Shown here: positions 21,643 through 33,731 of the stretch, piece by piece | Numbering within the stretch: position 1 is the first letter of the stretch | How the letters are laid out: each line of letters begins with the position of its first letter | Source: Dipteronia dyeriana | Lineage: Eukaryota; Streptophyta; Magnoliopsida; Sapindales; Sapindaceae | Length of the DNA: 64,000 nucleotides | Assembly: GCA_032871835.1 (NCBI GenBank) | Contig: CM065300.1 | Coordinates: 5,971,768 to 6,035,767 of the forward strand | Direction of reading: 5' to 3' | Notes under the pieces: model-generated | Database searches by the model: none | What the model saw: the letters and a program-made list of their open reading frames with translations, nothing else | Told to the model about the DNA's origin: nothing | Program-made: the position numbers and the translations under genes

Positions 21643-23825
21643 TCAATGTTACGAAATTGCCCTTCGTGGTCTTTTTAAGGTTTTTTGACGTTCTAAACTT
21701 GAAAACGATGTTTGTTTTGCCATCTGACTTCTTAATGATTCTGAATTGATCGAATTACCTTTGAAATACAAAGAAAAATACAATGATTACTACACAACAC
21801 ATTTATTTAAGCGAACGAACGAAATTATGTCTAAATTGGAGAATTAATCATATTGGAAGTGTAAAATGATGATATTATCCCTTAGTAAACATACACTTTT
21901 CAGTGTTAATCAATCACCATGTTTCTCAAGTGTCTGAAAAATCAACCGACTCTCCATTAATAATTCCCATTAACTCATCATTTTCCTTACCACCTCACAT
22001 CACACCATCCCCATCCATATATATGCCCAATTCAAATGTACCCATATGTGAACCCTTTGTTTTAGATCACCAATTGACCTACACCAATGATGAACCACCT
22101 ATTTTAGATTTAGACCAACAATTGACCACCACCACAGAAAATGACCAATCACCAAATTATCTTCATACAGCTGATATACCAGTTCCAACATCCTCGTCTA
22201 CCCATGCTATTGTTACACGAGGAAAGGTAGGTACTCGTGTTCCTAATAGAAAATATTCTTTAACAATAACTCATATGCCTGAACATATTGAACCTTCGTG
22301 TTTTAGTCAAGCTATAAAACAAATCGAATGGCGTATAACTATATGTTCAGAATTCAATACCTTGCGGCAAAGTGGTACTTGGTCATTAGTTGAGCATGAT
22401 CCAGTTATGAATGTATTATCCAATAAATAGGTGTTTAAAATAAAGAAAAATTCTGATGGGTCTATTGAACGCTACAAAGCTTGACTTGTAGCTAATGGGT
22501 TTCACCAACAAGAAGGAATTGACTATACGGAGACTTTTAGTCCGGTTGTGAAACATACTACTATACGAGTTATTCTACCTCTTGAAATTCATAAAAAAAA
22601 TGGACAATTCGACAGTTGGATGTTCAAAATCCATTTTTTCATGGATTCCTAAATGAAGAAGTTTACATGTGACAACCAAAAGGGTTTGAGGACCCTTCAT
22701 TCCCCAATCATGTTTGTTGACTTCATAAATCTCACTACGGTTTAAAACAAGCACAACCGGCTTGGTTCAACCATTTTTCTAACTACCTTGAAAATCTTGG
22801 ATTTATTGAATTTGCGACTGATTATTCTCTTTTTACATATCATAAAAATGAAGTTACCATTATTTTACTAATATATATATGGATGATATTCTTATTACAG
22901 ACAATTGTGAATCTCTCTTTAAGGAGCTTATTGCAAACTTGGGGAAATTATTTGCTATGAAAGAACTTAGTAACTTGCATTATTTTCTAGGCCTTGAAGC
23001 TGATTTTACTGCATAAGGTTTACACTTAACACAATCAAAGTATGCCTTAGACTTGCTTCACCGAACTAAAATGGAAGATGCCAAACCATATCATTCTCCA
23101 GCTACCAATGGCAAGAAAATGGACTTGAATGATGGTGATCCACTTCCAAATCCTTCCAATTATAGAAGTATAGTTGGGGCTTTGCAGTACTTGTTAACAA
23201 GACCCGATTTATCTTCTCTGTTAATCAAGTGTGTCAATTTATGCATCGGCCTACCGCCACTCATTGGGCTGCTGTCAAACATATTTTACGTTATGTTAAG
23301 GGAACATTTGATCATGGTTTATTTTTTTAGCCAGGCTCATTACATCTTGAAGCCTACTTTGACGCAGATTATGCTGGAAGTCCAATCGATCGACGATCTA
23401 CCAGTGGTTATTGTGTGTATCTTGGTCATAATCTAATCTCATGGAGTGCTAAAAAGCAACCGATTATATCTAGATCAAGCACGAAATCTGAATATCGCTA
23501 ACTTGCTAGTACTGCAACGAAAATTTCATGGTTACGGTCTCTTTTAAAAGATCTACGACTTTATCTTTTTACACCTCGCATTTGGTGTGATAATATAAGC
23601 TCGATTTCTTTGGCTTCAAACCTAGTATTTTATGCACGAACAAAACATATTGAAGTCGATTATCACTACATTCGAGAGAAGGTTGTTCGAAAGGAACTTG
23701 AGGTTTGCTATATACGAACTGAAGATCAAATTACTGATATATTTACCAAAGGATTGTCTAGCTCTCGTTTTACTACATTGAAAGACAAGTTAATGGTCCG
23801 CCAACGTCCCATTAGCCTGCGGGGT

Positions 23826-24133
23826 TGTAATAGACAACCTCAGATTATGCCAAATCAATTATCTTCATAATCAGTCAACTTTTGGACCAATATCAATGCA
23901 CATAATTTGTGCCCATGTCACTGCTTTTTAGAATCACCACATGATCTCTTCCTTCTTGGTTGTATATGTAATATCATGATTGTAGGCGTGATAGTTGTAA
24001 TATAACCGTAATAATTTTTAATTTGAAATCCCTTAACTTATGCCTTGTAAACAATATATAAAGCAATAGTCATAAACTCTAAGATTCATCTTTTGAATCT
24101 AGAAAATTCAGTATATTATCTTATATTATTTCA
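23826..24133 (+). repeat. 3' LTR of Copia element
   Basis: Starts TGTAATAGACAACC after the G-rich tract CCTGCGGGGT, a polypurine-like site. Ends ATTATTTCA. Confidence 0.9.
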
Positions 24134-24192
24134 GTTTGTACAGTCACCAGAGTTTTTATTTGAGATAAGCAATATATATAAGGTTAATTCTG

Positions 24193-24680
24193 ATTAATTG
24201 TAATAATTCACAAAAAAAAAAGAATATCATCTATTTTTTTATTTAAATATAGAAAAAGAGTATATACGTGATAGGTTCGCAATAATTAGAACAAAAATTT
24301 TAAAATTATGTCCTAATTTTTTATTACTGTTTTTTAATAACTCCCAAGTTTTTTTTTTTTAATTTATCAAGTTTCATTTCCAATATCAACTTAATTTTTT
24401 ATTTGTATATGAGGTCTTTCCAACCTAATTCCTATAAGTTATCTATCAAGCGGTATATATAATTTTTTTCCCCAAAAGTTATTGCAAACTCTAAACTCAT
24501 AAATTAGAGACTTTCATCTTGGGCGAAATAATTTGGGGTGGCAATGGAAGTGAAAGCTTCATATTTACTACATGTGTAAATAAATATATAGATAATATTT
24601 AACTAATTTATTAATTATTATTAGTATTGTAGAGTTTTTTCTTTTAATTAAAAAATTGTAAGAAAATCAGAGTTTTGAAA
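24193..24680. repeat. second copy of the 17315-17905 duplicate
   Basis: Adjoins the left AGCTCG array. It may be the outer part of the large Mutator-like element or its target DNA; the element's left end could not be fixed. Confidence 0.65.
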
Positions 24681-24866
24681 AGCTCGATCATGTACAAAAA
24701 AAGCTCGATCCCGTACAAAAAAAGCCCGATCATGTAAACAAAAACTCGATTCCTTACAAAAAAAGCTCGATCCGTTACAAAAATACTCGATCCGTTACAA
24801 AAAAGCTCGATCATGTACAAAAAAAAAACTCAATCCCTTACAAAAAAAGCTCGATCGCTTACACTT
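24681..24866. repeat. left array of about nine 21-bp AGCTCGATC units
   Basis: Units such as AGCTCGATCCGTTACAAAAA begin near 24681, 24702, 24723, 24744, 24764, 24785, 24804, 24828 and 24848. Variation is mainly in the middle CATG/CCGT/CGTT and in A-run length. Confidence 0.9.
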
Positions 24867-26122
24867 AAGCTTTTTGTTTAATCCTTTATAATTGTAAATT
24901 TAATATTAAATATTATTTTCTTAATAATGGTTTCTGATGATAATTTTGACAGGACAATGGATAGGGTGATAATAGTCATATCTTACAATGGTTGATGAGA
25001 GCAATTACCCGACGAAAGTCAGAGGTATTTAGATTCCGATAACCAAGGTTTGTATGTGTCAAAGAATATGACTTACGACGAACTGGTGTCAATCGTGCAA
25101 ACCGTTGTGAAGTATGATGAGAACAAATACAATGTTAATCTACAGTATATATCAATCGTTCCTAAGACTACATGTCATATATTTATAAGAAACGACGATG
25201 ATGTTCAGTTTATGCTAGGGGAAGATAGGGTGATCCCTCAAGTATGTGTTAGTCTAATTAAAAGGGCATCAGGAGATGTAATAAAGGAAGATATCCTTCC
25301 TCATGAAAACACCTAACAATTTCGATCATTAAACGGAATCAACCAGTTGTAGATAGAAAGAAGTTGGATCAAAGGTCGGGACAACATGTGTGGTGTCCCA
25401 CTGGAAGTAGCCAACCATGCTGATTTATTAGGATCTCAGTTCGACGATTTCTTTGGTTATCAAATTGAGATGAATGGTAGGCAGTACAACCACCAATACA
25501 ATGAGATCTATAATGACATCAATAATGAGCGGAATACAACACCGAATGTTGGGCTAATTCATGAGGTGGATAGTGAGGCAATTTATAATCTGGTAGATAA
25601 TGTTGGGAACAATAAGGATGCTGAAGAACCTGTCCAAATGTTGGGCTGATTCATGAGGTGGATAGTGCACCAGATATGGCTGGGACTTCTGAGGTCCGGC
25701 CTAATGTAACTCTATATGATTCTGATAATGCCACAACGTGGGTTATTCATACTTGCTTGGTATGGGTGGAAGCAGAAACTTGGTAGAATAAGAACCTTTA
25801 AGCATGATTTATAAAGGTCAATTTTCCCACTAAAAGAATTTAAAGAGACTAGTTGGTCATTTTGCAATGCGGCAAAAACTTCAAGTGGAAGGTCAAAAGG
25901 TCTAATAAGACAACCTTACATCTGGTTTGTTTAATGGACAACTGTACGTGGAAATTAAGAACGGTGAGGAGAGATGAAGGGACATACTTCTAAGTAAGAA
26001 GTTTTGTCAATGAACACACTTGTCTGTTGGTGAAGATTCACCATCGCCATCGACAAGCTAGTGCAGTCATAATTGGAGAAGTTGTTGCATCTAGACTTCA
26101 ACAACAAGATGGTCGTCTCATG

Positions 26123-27214
26123 TGTTGGTGGGATGAATGATTTCGAAACTCGATGAATGCGGAGTTGTTGTGCCTAATATATGCCCATAACTCATAACAA
26201 ATAATAACGTCAATAGCAGAAAAAATATATGAGAGAATATAAACCAATCACAACACATGATATACGTGGAAACCCCAAATCGGGTAAAAAAAACATGGAC
26301 CTACAGGACGACAGAGAAAATTCCCATATATGATAAATTGTTACAACCATATATTCCAGGATTCTCTCTCACACACAAACCCCAAACCACGCTCACAAGA
26401 TCCTCACCAAGAACTCCACAATATCCCCTAGGTCTCCCTTGAATATCACCCACGGATCTCTAACTTGATCCATTGATATTCCCTTAGATCCCTCCATGGA
26501 TATTCCCATAGGTCTCTCACCCGGATCTCTCTACTACTCTCTGATGTTAAATAGTGTTTCTTTTTCTCCACACAAAATAACCTAGATACAAGGTCTATTT
26601 ATACTAGTTACAAGGAGTTTAACATAAGAGGAAATCTTACTCCTAAACGTACAAGAATTACTTGTTCCACATACATACTATTTCCTATTTATGATAAGTC
26701 TTCTTGTTAAGGAGAAATCCTTTTCCTTCAAGTATAGGACTTTCTTATTCTTCATGAAGACAAACTCTTTCCATTTCCAATTAGCACAAGAACTTCCAGA
26801 AATAGAACTTTTCCTTTTTCTTCTCGCATAACATTCATGGTCTAGGCAAGATGCATTGTTTCCGCGGTATAGGTCGCGTTGTGCACCCTCCTTCCTATAC
26901 CATGAAAAAGCCACTGTCAACCACCGCTCTCTGTGCCGCGGTACATGCCTTTGCCTCTGCCGCGGTCTCTGCCGCGCTTGATCTCCTGGACACGACCGCT
27001 CTCCGTGCCGCAGTCTGTGTGCCTGTCTGCACCGTGGTCTACGTCACGGAACCTACCAGAGTTTATTTCTTCAGTTCCTCTTCATCTTCAAACCTCCCTC
27101 AAACACCATCTTCAACTTCCAAACGTTATCCCACATCTCCAGGAAGCTCTACATCAGTTGAATCTTATTTGGTTAACATTGGGTTCACTTGAGAATACGA
27201 GACAAAACCTAACA
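26123..27214 (-). repeat. 3' LTR of the non-autonomous element
   Basis: Starts TGTTGGTGGG on +. The sequence near 26900-27060 is locally GC-rich with several CCGCGGT motifs, unlike the rest of the window. Confidence 0.88.
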
Positions 27215-27935
27215 ATTCTCCCATTTGACTTGAATTCTCAAGACCTTTGTCCACAACCACGATTTTCATCACCATGAATCAACATACCCCACCATAATGT
27301 ATAACCACTTGGGAAAGAACCAACCTAAGATTTTCTTCTTCTTCTTTTTGCTTTGTGTTCGTTGTTCCGGCACCATGTCGAAAATAACCTGCTGAAAATT
27401 GTGGTGCAACTCCTCACATCAGATTACCAGGGAGTTTGTCAGCCATCGACATCTTTGTCCACCATACACCTTGCATCACATTTTGACCAATGCTTTGTGC
27501 ACAATTATGGACCACTAGCAGCAACATATCCTCTTCCATGACCAGTGGGGAAAACTGTCATATGGATAAACATGTCCTTACATCACCCAATCCTGTGAAA
27601 GACTTGCTACTAGAACGGGGAGTGCTTTGTTGGATAAGCCCCACATCATCACCAGAGACTTCGAGCGTTACTTTTTTATATATATTCAATAAACGCCTTA
27701 TGTAACCCAGATTGGATCTCCATGACTTGTCATGCCACCACAAGCCAAAAAAAAAAAAAGTTCTCATCAATCTCTATTTTTCTTTTCATCAAACCCACTG
27801 AGTTCGAAACCGCTTTCAAGATGTATCTCCTTTGCTAAACCATACTAGGTAACCATTATCATCATCATCCCAATTCCACCAAGTCCTCCATACGATCTCC
27901 CGTAAAGACTTGAAAAAACGTCATCACCAACCAAG

Positions 27936-27948
27936 GGCTCTGATACCA
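27936..27948 (-). other. primer-binding site (initiator tRNA-Met)
   Basis: The plus strand reads GGCTCTGATACCA; on the minus strand this is TGGTATCAGAGCC, two bases from the LTR at 27951. Confidence 0.9.
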
Positions 27949-27950
27949 AT

Positions 27951-29021
27951 TGTTGGTGGGATGAATGATTTCAGAACCCGATGAATGTGAAATCGTAGTG
28001 CCTAATATATGCTCATAACTCATAGCAAATAATAACGTCAATAGCAGAAAAAATAAATGAGAGAATATAAACCAATCACAATACAAGATATATGTGGAAA
28101 ACCCAAATTGGGTAAAAAAAACCATGGGCCGTCAGGACGACAGAGAAAATTCAACTATATGATAAATTGTTACAACCATATATTCCAGGATTCTCTCTCA
28201 CACACAAACCCCAAACCACGCTCACAAGATCCTCACCAAGAACTCCACAATATCCCCTAGTTCTCCCTTGAATATCACCCACGGGTCTCAAACTTGATCC
28301 ACTGATATTCCCTTAGATCCCTCCGTGGATATTCCCACGGGTCTCTCACCTGGATCGCTCTACTACTCTCTGATGTTACATGATGTTTCTTTTTCTCCAC
28401 ACCAAATAACCTAGATACAAGGTTTATTTATACTAGTTATAGAGAGTTTAACATAAGAGGAAATCCTACTCCTAAACGTACAAGAATTACTTGTTCCATA
28501 TAAATACTATTTCTTGTTTATGATAAGTCTTCTTGTTAAGGAGAAATCCTTTTTCTTCAAGTATAGGACTTTCCTATTCTTAATAAAGACAAACTCTTTC
28601 CTTCACAATAACTTACATAAATAGAACTTTTCCTCTTTCTTCTAGCGCAACATTCCTGATCTAGACAATATGTATCATTTTCGCGGTCTAGGTCACTGTG
28701 TGCACCCTGCTTCCTATACCGTGAAAAAGCCACTATCAACCACCGCTCTCTGTTTCGCGGTACATGCCCTTGCCTCTGCCGCAGTCTACACCGCGCTTGA
28801 TCTCCTGGACACGACCGTTCTCCGTGTCGCGGTCTGTGCGCCTGTCTACACCGTGAAACCTATCAAAGTTTGTTTCTTCAGTTCTTCTTCGTCTTCAAAC
28901 CTCCTTCAAACACTATCTTCAACTTCCAAACATTATCCCACGTTTTCAGGAAGCTCCACATCAGTTGAGTCTTATTTGGTTAACATTGGGTTCACTTAAA
29001 AATACGAGACAAAACCGAACA
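27951..29021 (-). repeat. 5' LTR of the non-autonomous element
   Basis: Same ends as the other copy. It lacks a short stretch around the CCGCGGT region, which explains its 21-base shorter length. Confidence 0.88.
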
Positions 29022-31012
29022 TCATGTGTCCGAAGGACATAATTACTGATATAAAAACAATGTATGACATCCAAATCATGTATAGTAAGACATCAAGCCC
29101 TGCATTATGCGTTGTCACTAACCTATGAAACGCATGAAGAAACATTTCAACTACTGTCATCATTTGGTTACATGTTGGAACAAAAAAAATCTCGGTAATA
29201 TCGGTAACTTACAGTGCGACGAAGATGGTAAATTTCTCTATTTTTCAAGTCGTTGGGTGCCACACTTAAAGGATTTCAGAGGTGTACTCGTCTAGTTATT
29301 GCAGTTGATGGTACCCATTTGAAGAGAAGATTTGGGGGTACAATGTTTGTTGCAACCGTACAAGATAGGAACAAACATGTGTATCCAATTACTTTTAGGC
29401 ACGGTGACTCAGAAAACAACCTATCATGGGAGTGGTTTTTGGATTGCTTAAAGTGTGGCCTTGGTCATATAGATGATCTGGTTTTCATTTCTGATCGGCA
29501 TGTAAGCATAGAAGTAGAGATTTCTAAAGTGTTCCCTTATGCAACCAATACCATATGTTGCTGGCACTTTACTGAAAATATTAAAAAGCAATTTCATAAA
29601 AAGGATGTTGCTGCAATAATGGACAAAGAAGCTCAAGCGTACATTGAGTTGAAATATAACCTGCATATGGAAGAGTTACGTAACCTGTACCAAAATGCAT
29701 ACGATTATATGAATGTTGTCGGTCCACATAAGTTGTCCCGTTTACACTGTCCAGAAAGAAGGTACCTGGTAATGACAACAAATGCTGCAGAATATATAAA
29801 CTCATGTCTAAAATTTGCATGACAACTGCCTATATTAACACTGACAGATTCATTAGGAATATGTTACGGTGGTGGCATTAGGATCGCCATTGAGCTGCAT
29901 AGTCCATACCTCATCAGTTGATCGACACAACACATATTGTGATCCTAAAACATGTGGAGAAGTGTAATTCTATGACCATAAATCTAGTCGACTGGAACAT
30001 ATTCTCGGTGAAACGGTCTGAAAAGCAATTGATTATTGACTTAGCTCGGAAGGCTTGCACATGCAATAAAGTTTAAATGTACATGTTTTCATGTTCACAC
30101 GCACTCGCAGTGGCAAGATACATTACTAGGGACATTTTACGCTTCGTATAACTGAATCTAGAATTTATGGATTTTTCATTGTTGTTGTAGGGAGCAAAAC
30201 TTTGATTTCATATCTCTGTGTGCAGACTACTACAAGAGTCAGACACTTATTGATGTGTACTCGGTTCCTATTATGCCTGTTGGCCATCCTTCTTCATGGG
30301 TAGTGTCATCTGACACCGTTGAGAGGGTGGTATTGAATCCAATCTCCAGGAGACAAGCAGGACACCCGGGGGCAGGTTGACATGTCTCATCTTCGGATAG
30401 GACAACCACACAATTGTGTAAAAGATGTGGACAATCATGTCATAATTCGATGAGGTGTTCTAACCCACCTTTGATTAATGATGATCCGAGTAGAGTTGTT
30501 CCTAAGCAATACCGGTGCAAGTGTAGCATCTGTCATTTAGTTGGACACAACAAACAGACGTGCCCTGACAATGATTCTATCATGGAATGAATCAATGCAT
30601 TGATATTGATGCCATTTTAATTATTTGGAATTATTTTAGTTGTACAATCACTTAACGTATAATTCAATAGGGTTGTTATTTTTTAGTTTTCTTATTATGA
30701 GAGGTATACAACGTGTGTTGTTCTACGTTCACAAATTAAAAGAATTTGAATAAAAAACATTTATTACATTTATTACTATAAATGTGTGTACGATAACTAT
30801 AACCTAAGTTATGGCTGGGAGTTACAAAAAACCTCCGAGTCATCTTCTCCCAGATGGTAGACATATCATCTTCAGTCCAATCATAATCCACTTTATCTGC
30901 CAATATGTACTCAATCAAGCTCAATATACCTCTGAAATGCACTAGTAAGGAACAACCGTTAAAATGTTCATAAAAGCAACAGTAAGTAAATATGATGTTC
31001 AATCAGTCATAC

Positions 31013-32206
31013 CTAGAAATGGCTATGGGTTGGGTTCGGATGGGTTTGGGAAAAATCAAACCCAAACTCGTGAAATAAAATGACATCCAACCCCACCTAT
31101 GAACCCATGAAATGTAGCGAGTAGCGGGTTCGGGTTCGAGTTTCACCCACGGATTTTACCAACATCCAGACCCGTCCATGAACCAGTGAACTTTAAAGGA
31201 TTTATGGATGGGTGTTGCACCCGTGGGTTACCACGAACCCGTCAACCACTTTCGTCTAAAAACTAAAAAGTAGTTGCATATCTGATATCTCTCATTCTTC
31301 TTTCAGCGGTCAGCAACATGTTGCTATATATAAACAAATACACAAACCAACCAAAAATGGCAACAAACAAATCATATATAAACACAAGTATAGATACAAA
31401 AAAGAATCTATATCCTTCTACCTGAACAAAAAAAAAACCTCAAATGTAAAAAAAAAAATATGAATCTCAAAAGTCAATAAGGTAAAAAGCTAATAATATG
31501 CATCAAATAAAATGATGTATGAGCTGATTTTGAACAAAGCAGAGACAATATAATTATTTAATTTATACCATAATAATAAAATTTGAAATGCACAAAGATA
31601 GAACGAAACAAAGATTATAATTTAACATCGAAGATGAAACCAAAAAAAATTAAAGTGAAAGACAAACCTAGGTCAGCTCAGTTTTTAAGAATGGAGAATA
31701 GTGAAGAACTACAATCACAATTGGGTGAAACAAGAGTCGACGGCGAATATGAAACACGAAGAATGAAGACATTAACGAAGAAGCTGAAACGCGACGAAGA
31801 ATGGATGGAAACGAGCACTGTATTTGACTTGAGTTGAAACTTGAGACTTGAGAGAAAAAGGAATGATATTGGTGATTTGGTGTATCGTGTAGAGAAGAGA
31901 TTAGAGACAGAGGCTAGTTTGAAACATATGAAATTTTAGGGTTCAACTCAAAACGACGTCGTTTTAAGTCAAAATTTTCAACTTATCAAAACGACGTCGT
32001 ATTGAAAATATGACATATTATAGCTAAACGGGTTCATGGGTTCGGGTTTGGATTTTTTTCTAAACCCTAAACGCGAACCCGTGACGGGTTGAAATTTCAA
32101 ACCCAAACCCAAACCCATCCACGAGTCTAATTATTACAACCCAAACCCTATCCAAACGGTTTAGGTTCGAATGGGTCCCACATATTTGGGTTTAATTACC
32201 ATCCCT
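31013..32206. mobile_element. 1.2-kb hAT-type non-autonomous element
   Basis: Ends CTAGAAATGGC and (inverted) AGGGATGGTAA, with AGTCATAC on both sides (31005-31012, 32207-32214), an 8-bp duplication typical of hAT elements. The terminal 150 bases on each side are built from GGGTTTGGGTT/CGGGTTC motifs. No transposase. Confidence 0.8.
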
Positions 32207-32441
32207 AGTCATACCCTTGATCCTATTACAACACAATTGAATTAGACACCATGCTCACCCGAAATGGCTTATTCCGCTTGTCGAACTTCGGCTCGTTCGG
32301 TTTTTTGGCATTATGAAACCTGGACTGATGCATTATGGAGGGCAATAATCATCTCAATGGCACAACCTGCCGCTTCCTAACATGCAAGGGTACTGACTGT
32401 CTGTAAAGGTCTAGGAGGTATATCGTCCAAACAGTGAGGTA

Positions 32442-33057
32442 TAGGGATGGCAACGGGTCGGGTTCGGGTTCGAGTTCCGGTGGGTTTTGTAAAATCCAAA
32501 CCCTCACCCACGATAATTTTCCTCACCCATGCCCGCCCTCAAACTCGCATAGGTAAATGGGTTCGCGGGTTCGCGGACGGGTTTGAACCCACTGGTTATG
32601 GCTGTACCCATACCCTCACCCGTAAACACATGAAACAATACGGGTTCATGGGTGGATGCTTCACCCGCGGGATATCCACAAACCTACAACCCACGAGCCC
32701 GTGAACCCGCGATTTGTCATTTGTAAATTTCCACATGTTATCACTTATTTGATACTTAATTGAATTAAATTTCCATTTCTAATTTCATACTTGATACATT
32801 ACAAAACAATAATAACCATAAAAATAAAATGATAAAAAATAATTCAAATGTCTATGTATGTTTATATACAATTATTTTATTTATACAGGTTTGTGGGTCT
32901 AACTCGCGGATTCGTTTTTCCAACCAGTACCCGCCCGTTAACCCACCAGGTTTTTTATTAAACGGGTCCTCGGGTCGTAAATTCACCATCCACACTCGAC
33001 ACTACAGAGTCGGGTTCAGGCAGGTGCCCACGGGTGCGGGTCAAATTGTCATCCCTA
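32442..33057. mobile_element. 616-bp hAT-type MITE
   Basis: Ends TAGGGATGGCAACGGG and inverted TAGGGATGACAATTTG; flanked by GTGAGGTA / GTGAGGTC (32434-32441, 33058-33065; 7 of 8). Sequence near both ends is GGGTTCGGGTTCG-like. Confidence 0.82.
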
Positions 33058-33731
33058 GTGAGGTCTACGTTGGCCACAAGTCAATGTTGTCGGGAATAAG
33101 AACCTGTATAAAACATATATAATTAAAAAATATTGTTCAAATAAACACATTTAGACCATAATTGTATAACACTTACCACGACAACCTCGTGTCATGGCCA
33201 GTTTCCTACTGGGCTGAATCCATGTACGGTCATAAGCTTCTCAGCGAAAAACCTATACTGCAACACTTTCCACCCCTGCGTTGTCACTTGTCCCTTAGCA
33301 TCACGAGGTATGATTTTACCCCACTGGTACTTCAATAATGGCAGTACAAAAAAATATACAGAAAAGTTAGGAACACAAAAAACATCAAACCTTTTTTACA
33401 AAACCGGTACATTATAAACCCTTACAAAGAACTGAGATCTCAATACATTCATTCTCTGATTGTACACTTTGGGGCATGCTCGTTGACACTTCCGTAAGAT
33501 ATGTAGGTACGCATCCATATGCTGACAAAAAAAATAGTAACAGAAGTTAGGAATTCTACCATAAAGAACGTCAAATACATTTCAAGTAAGAAACGTACCG
33601 TGTCAAACAACTCCATGTAGTTTGTTGCAATCAGTGGAACCAAGTGACATCTACAGGCTCTAGTAGATCCACATCACATTTGTATTTATTCAAAAAAGTT
33701 AGAAAACCATGTAAGTCAATTTACTGATGTG

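Larger units (their letters stand above)
20792..21902. mobile_element. 1.1-kb insertion in the Copia element, solo-LTR-like
   Basis: Copia coding sequence stops at about 20790 and resumes at about 21903. The inserted DNA begins TGACACGTCC and ends ACTTTTCA, so it has TG...CA ends, AT-rich body, a short GTGAACAGTAA-rich patch and no ORF. These features fit a solo LTR, but no clean target duplication was found and no second copy lies in the window. It contains the foldback at 20982-21307. Confidence 0.55.
19874..23870 (+). pseudogene. Copia integrase, RT and RNase H remnants
   Basis: Integrase pieces: HLPFKDTF...CESCPMGKSYRLPF, the catalytic stretch SDIWTS...FVDDYSKYSW and FQTDGGGEY, then EQNGVAESKHRRIVD. 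RT pieces lie after the insertion: GTWSLVEHDPV (22370), [13 protein letters not shown] (22520), a damaged YxDD region (GDILITDN, 22885), LHYFLGLE (22975). RNase H / C-terminal pieces: SIVGALQYLLTRPDL, ARTKHIEVDYHYIREKV, EDQITDIFTKGL. At least ten stops or shifts interrupt it. Confidence 0.88.
18146..24133 (+). mobile_element. Ty1/Copia LTR retrotransposon, old and defective
   Basis: Two 308-base LTRs (18146-18453 and 23826-24133), TG...CA, differ at roughly 30 positions by eye (about 90% identity). The primer-binding site TGGTATCAGAGC follows the 5' LTR directly. Gag, protease, integrase, RT and RNase H follow in Copia order, with many stops and shifts. GTTTG occurs on both outer sides (18143-18147, 24134-24138), overlapping the LTR start by two bases, so the target duplication and edge are uncertain by 2. 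An unrelated 1.1-kb insertion splits the region between integrase and RT. Confidence 0.92.
26123..29021 (-). mobile_element. non-autonomous LTR retrotransposon with 5-bp target duplication
   Basis: Direct repeats 26123-27214 and 27951-29021 are LTRs (TGTT...AACA) of about 1.07-1.09 kb. On the minus strand the LTR at 27951-29021 is followed, after two bases, by a tRNA-Met primer site (27936-27948), and a purine tract AAATGGGAGAAT precedes the other LTR. Hence it is oriented on -. The 736-base internal region has no gag or pol. TCATG flanks both sides (26118-26122, 29022-29026). It splits the mudrA gene. Confidence 0.92.
24985..30590 (+). pseudogene. mudrA-like Mutator transposase, interrupted
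   Basis: N-terminal plant MuDR domain: SKNMTYDELVSIVQTVVKYDE...ISIVPKTTCHIFI (25056-25300). The zinc-binding N-terminal core (CTWKLR...HRHRQASA) lies near 25930-26070. The catalytic domain at 29253-29822 has VIAVDGTHLKRRFGG, an SDRH element and CCWHFTENIK. A SWIM finger (CTCNK...CSHALAVAR, about 30057-30115) carries an in-frame TAA. Two C-terminal knuckles follow: CKRCGQSCHNSMRC (about 30420) and CSICHLVGHNKQTC (about 30523). Stops occur at 25314, 25647, 29820 and elsewhere, and an LTR element is inserted at 26122. The coding sequence on the two sides of that insertion is continuous in sense. Normally it cuts and pastes the element in the nucleus; here it cannot be functional. Confidence 0.88.

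Noticed and set aside
24681..24866. Regularly spaced array that resembles a CRISPR at first glance
   Set aside because: The 21-bp units abut without unique spacers, the genome is a plant, and a similar array marks the other end of a transposon.
31015..33057. Telomere-like GGGTTTGGGTT and GGGTTCGGG words
   Set aside because: They are subterminal words of hAT MITEs and do not form the plant TTTAGGG array.
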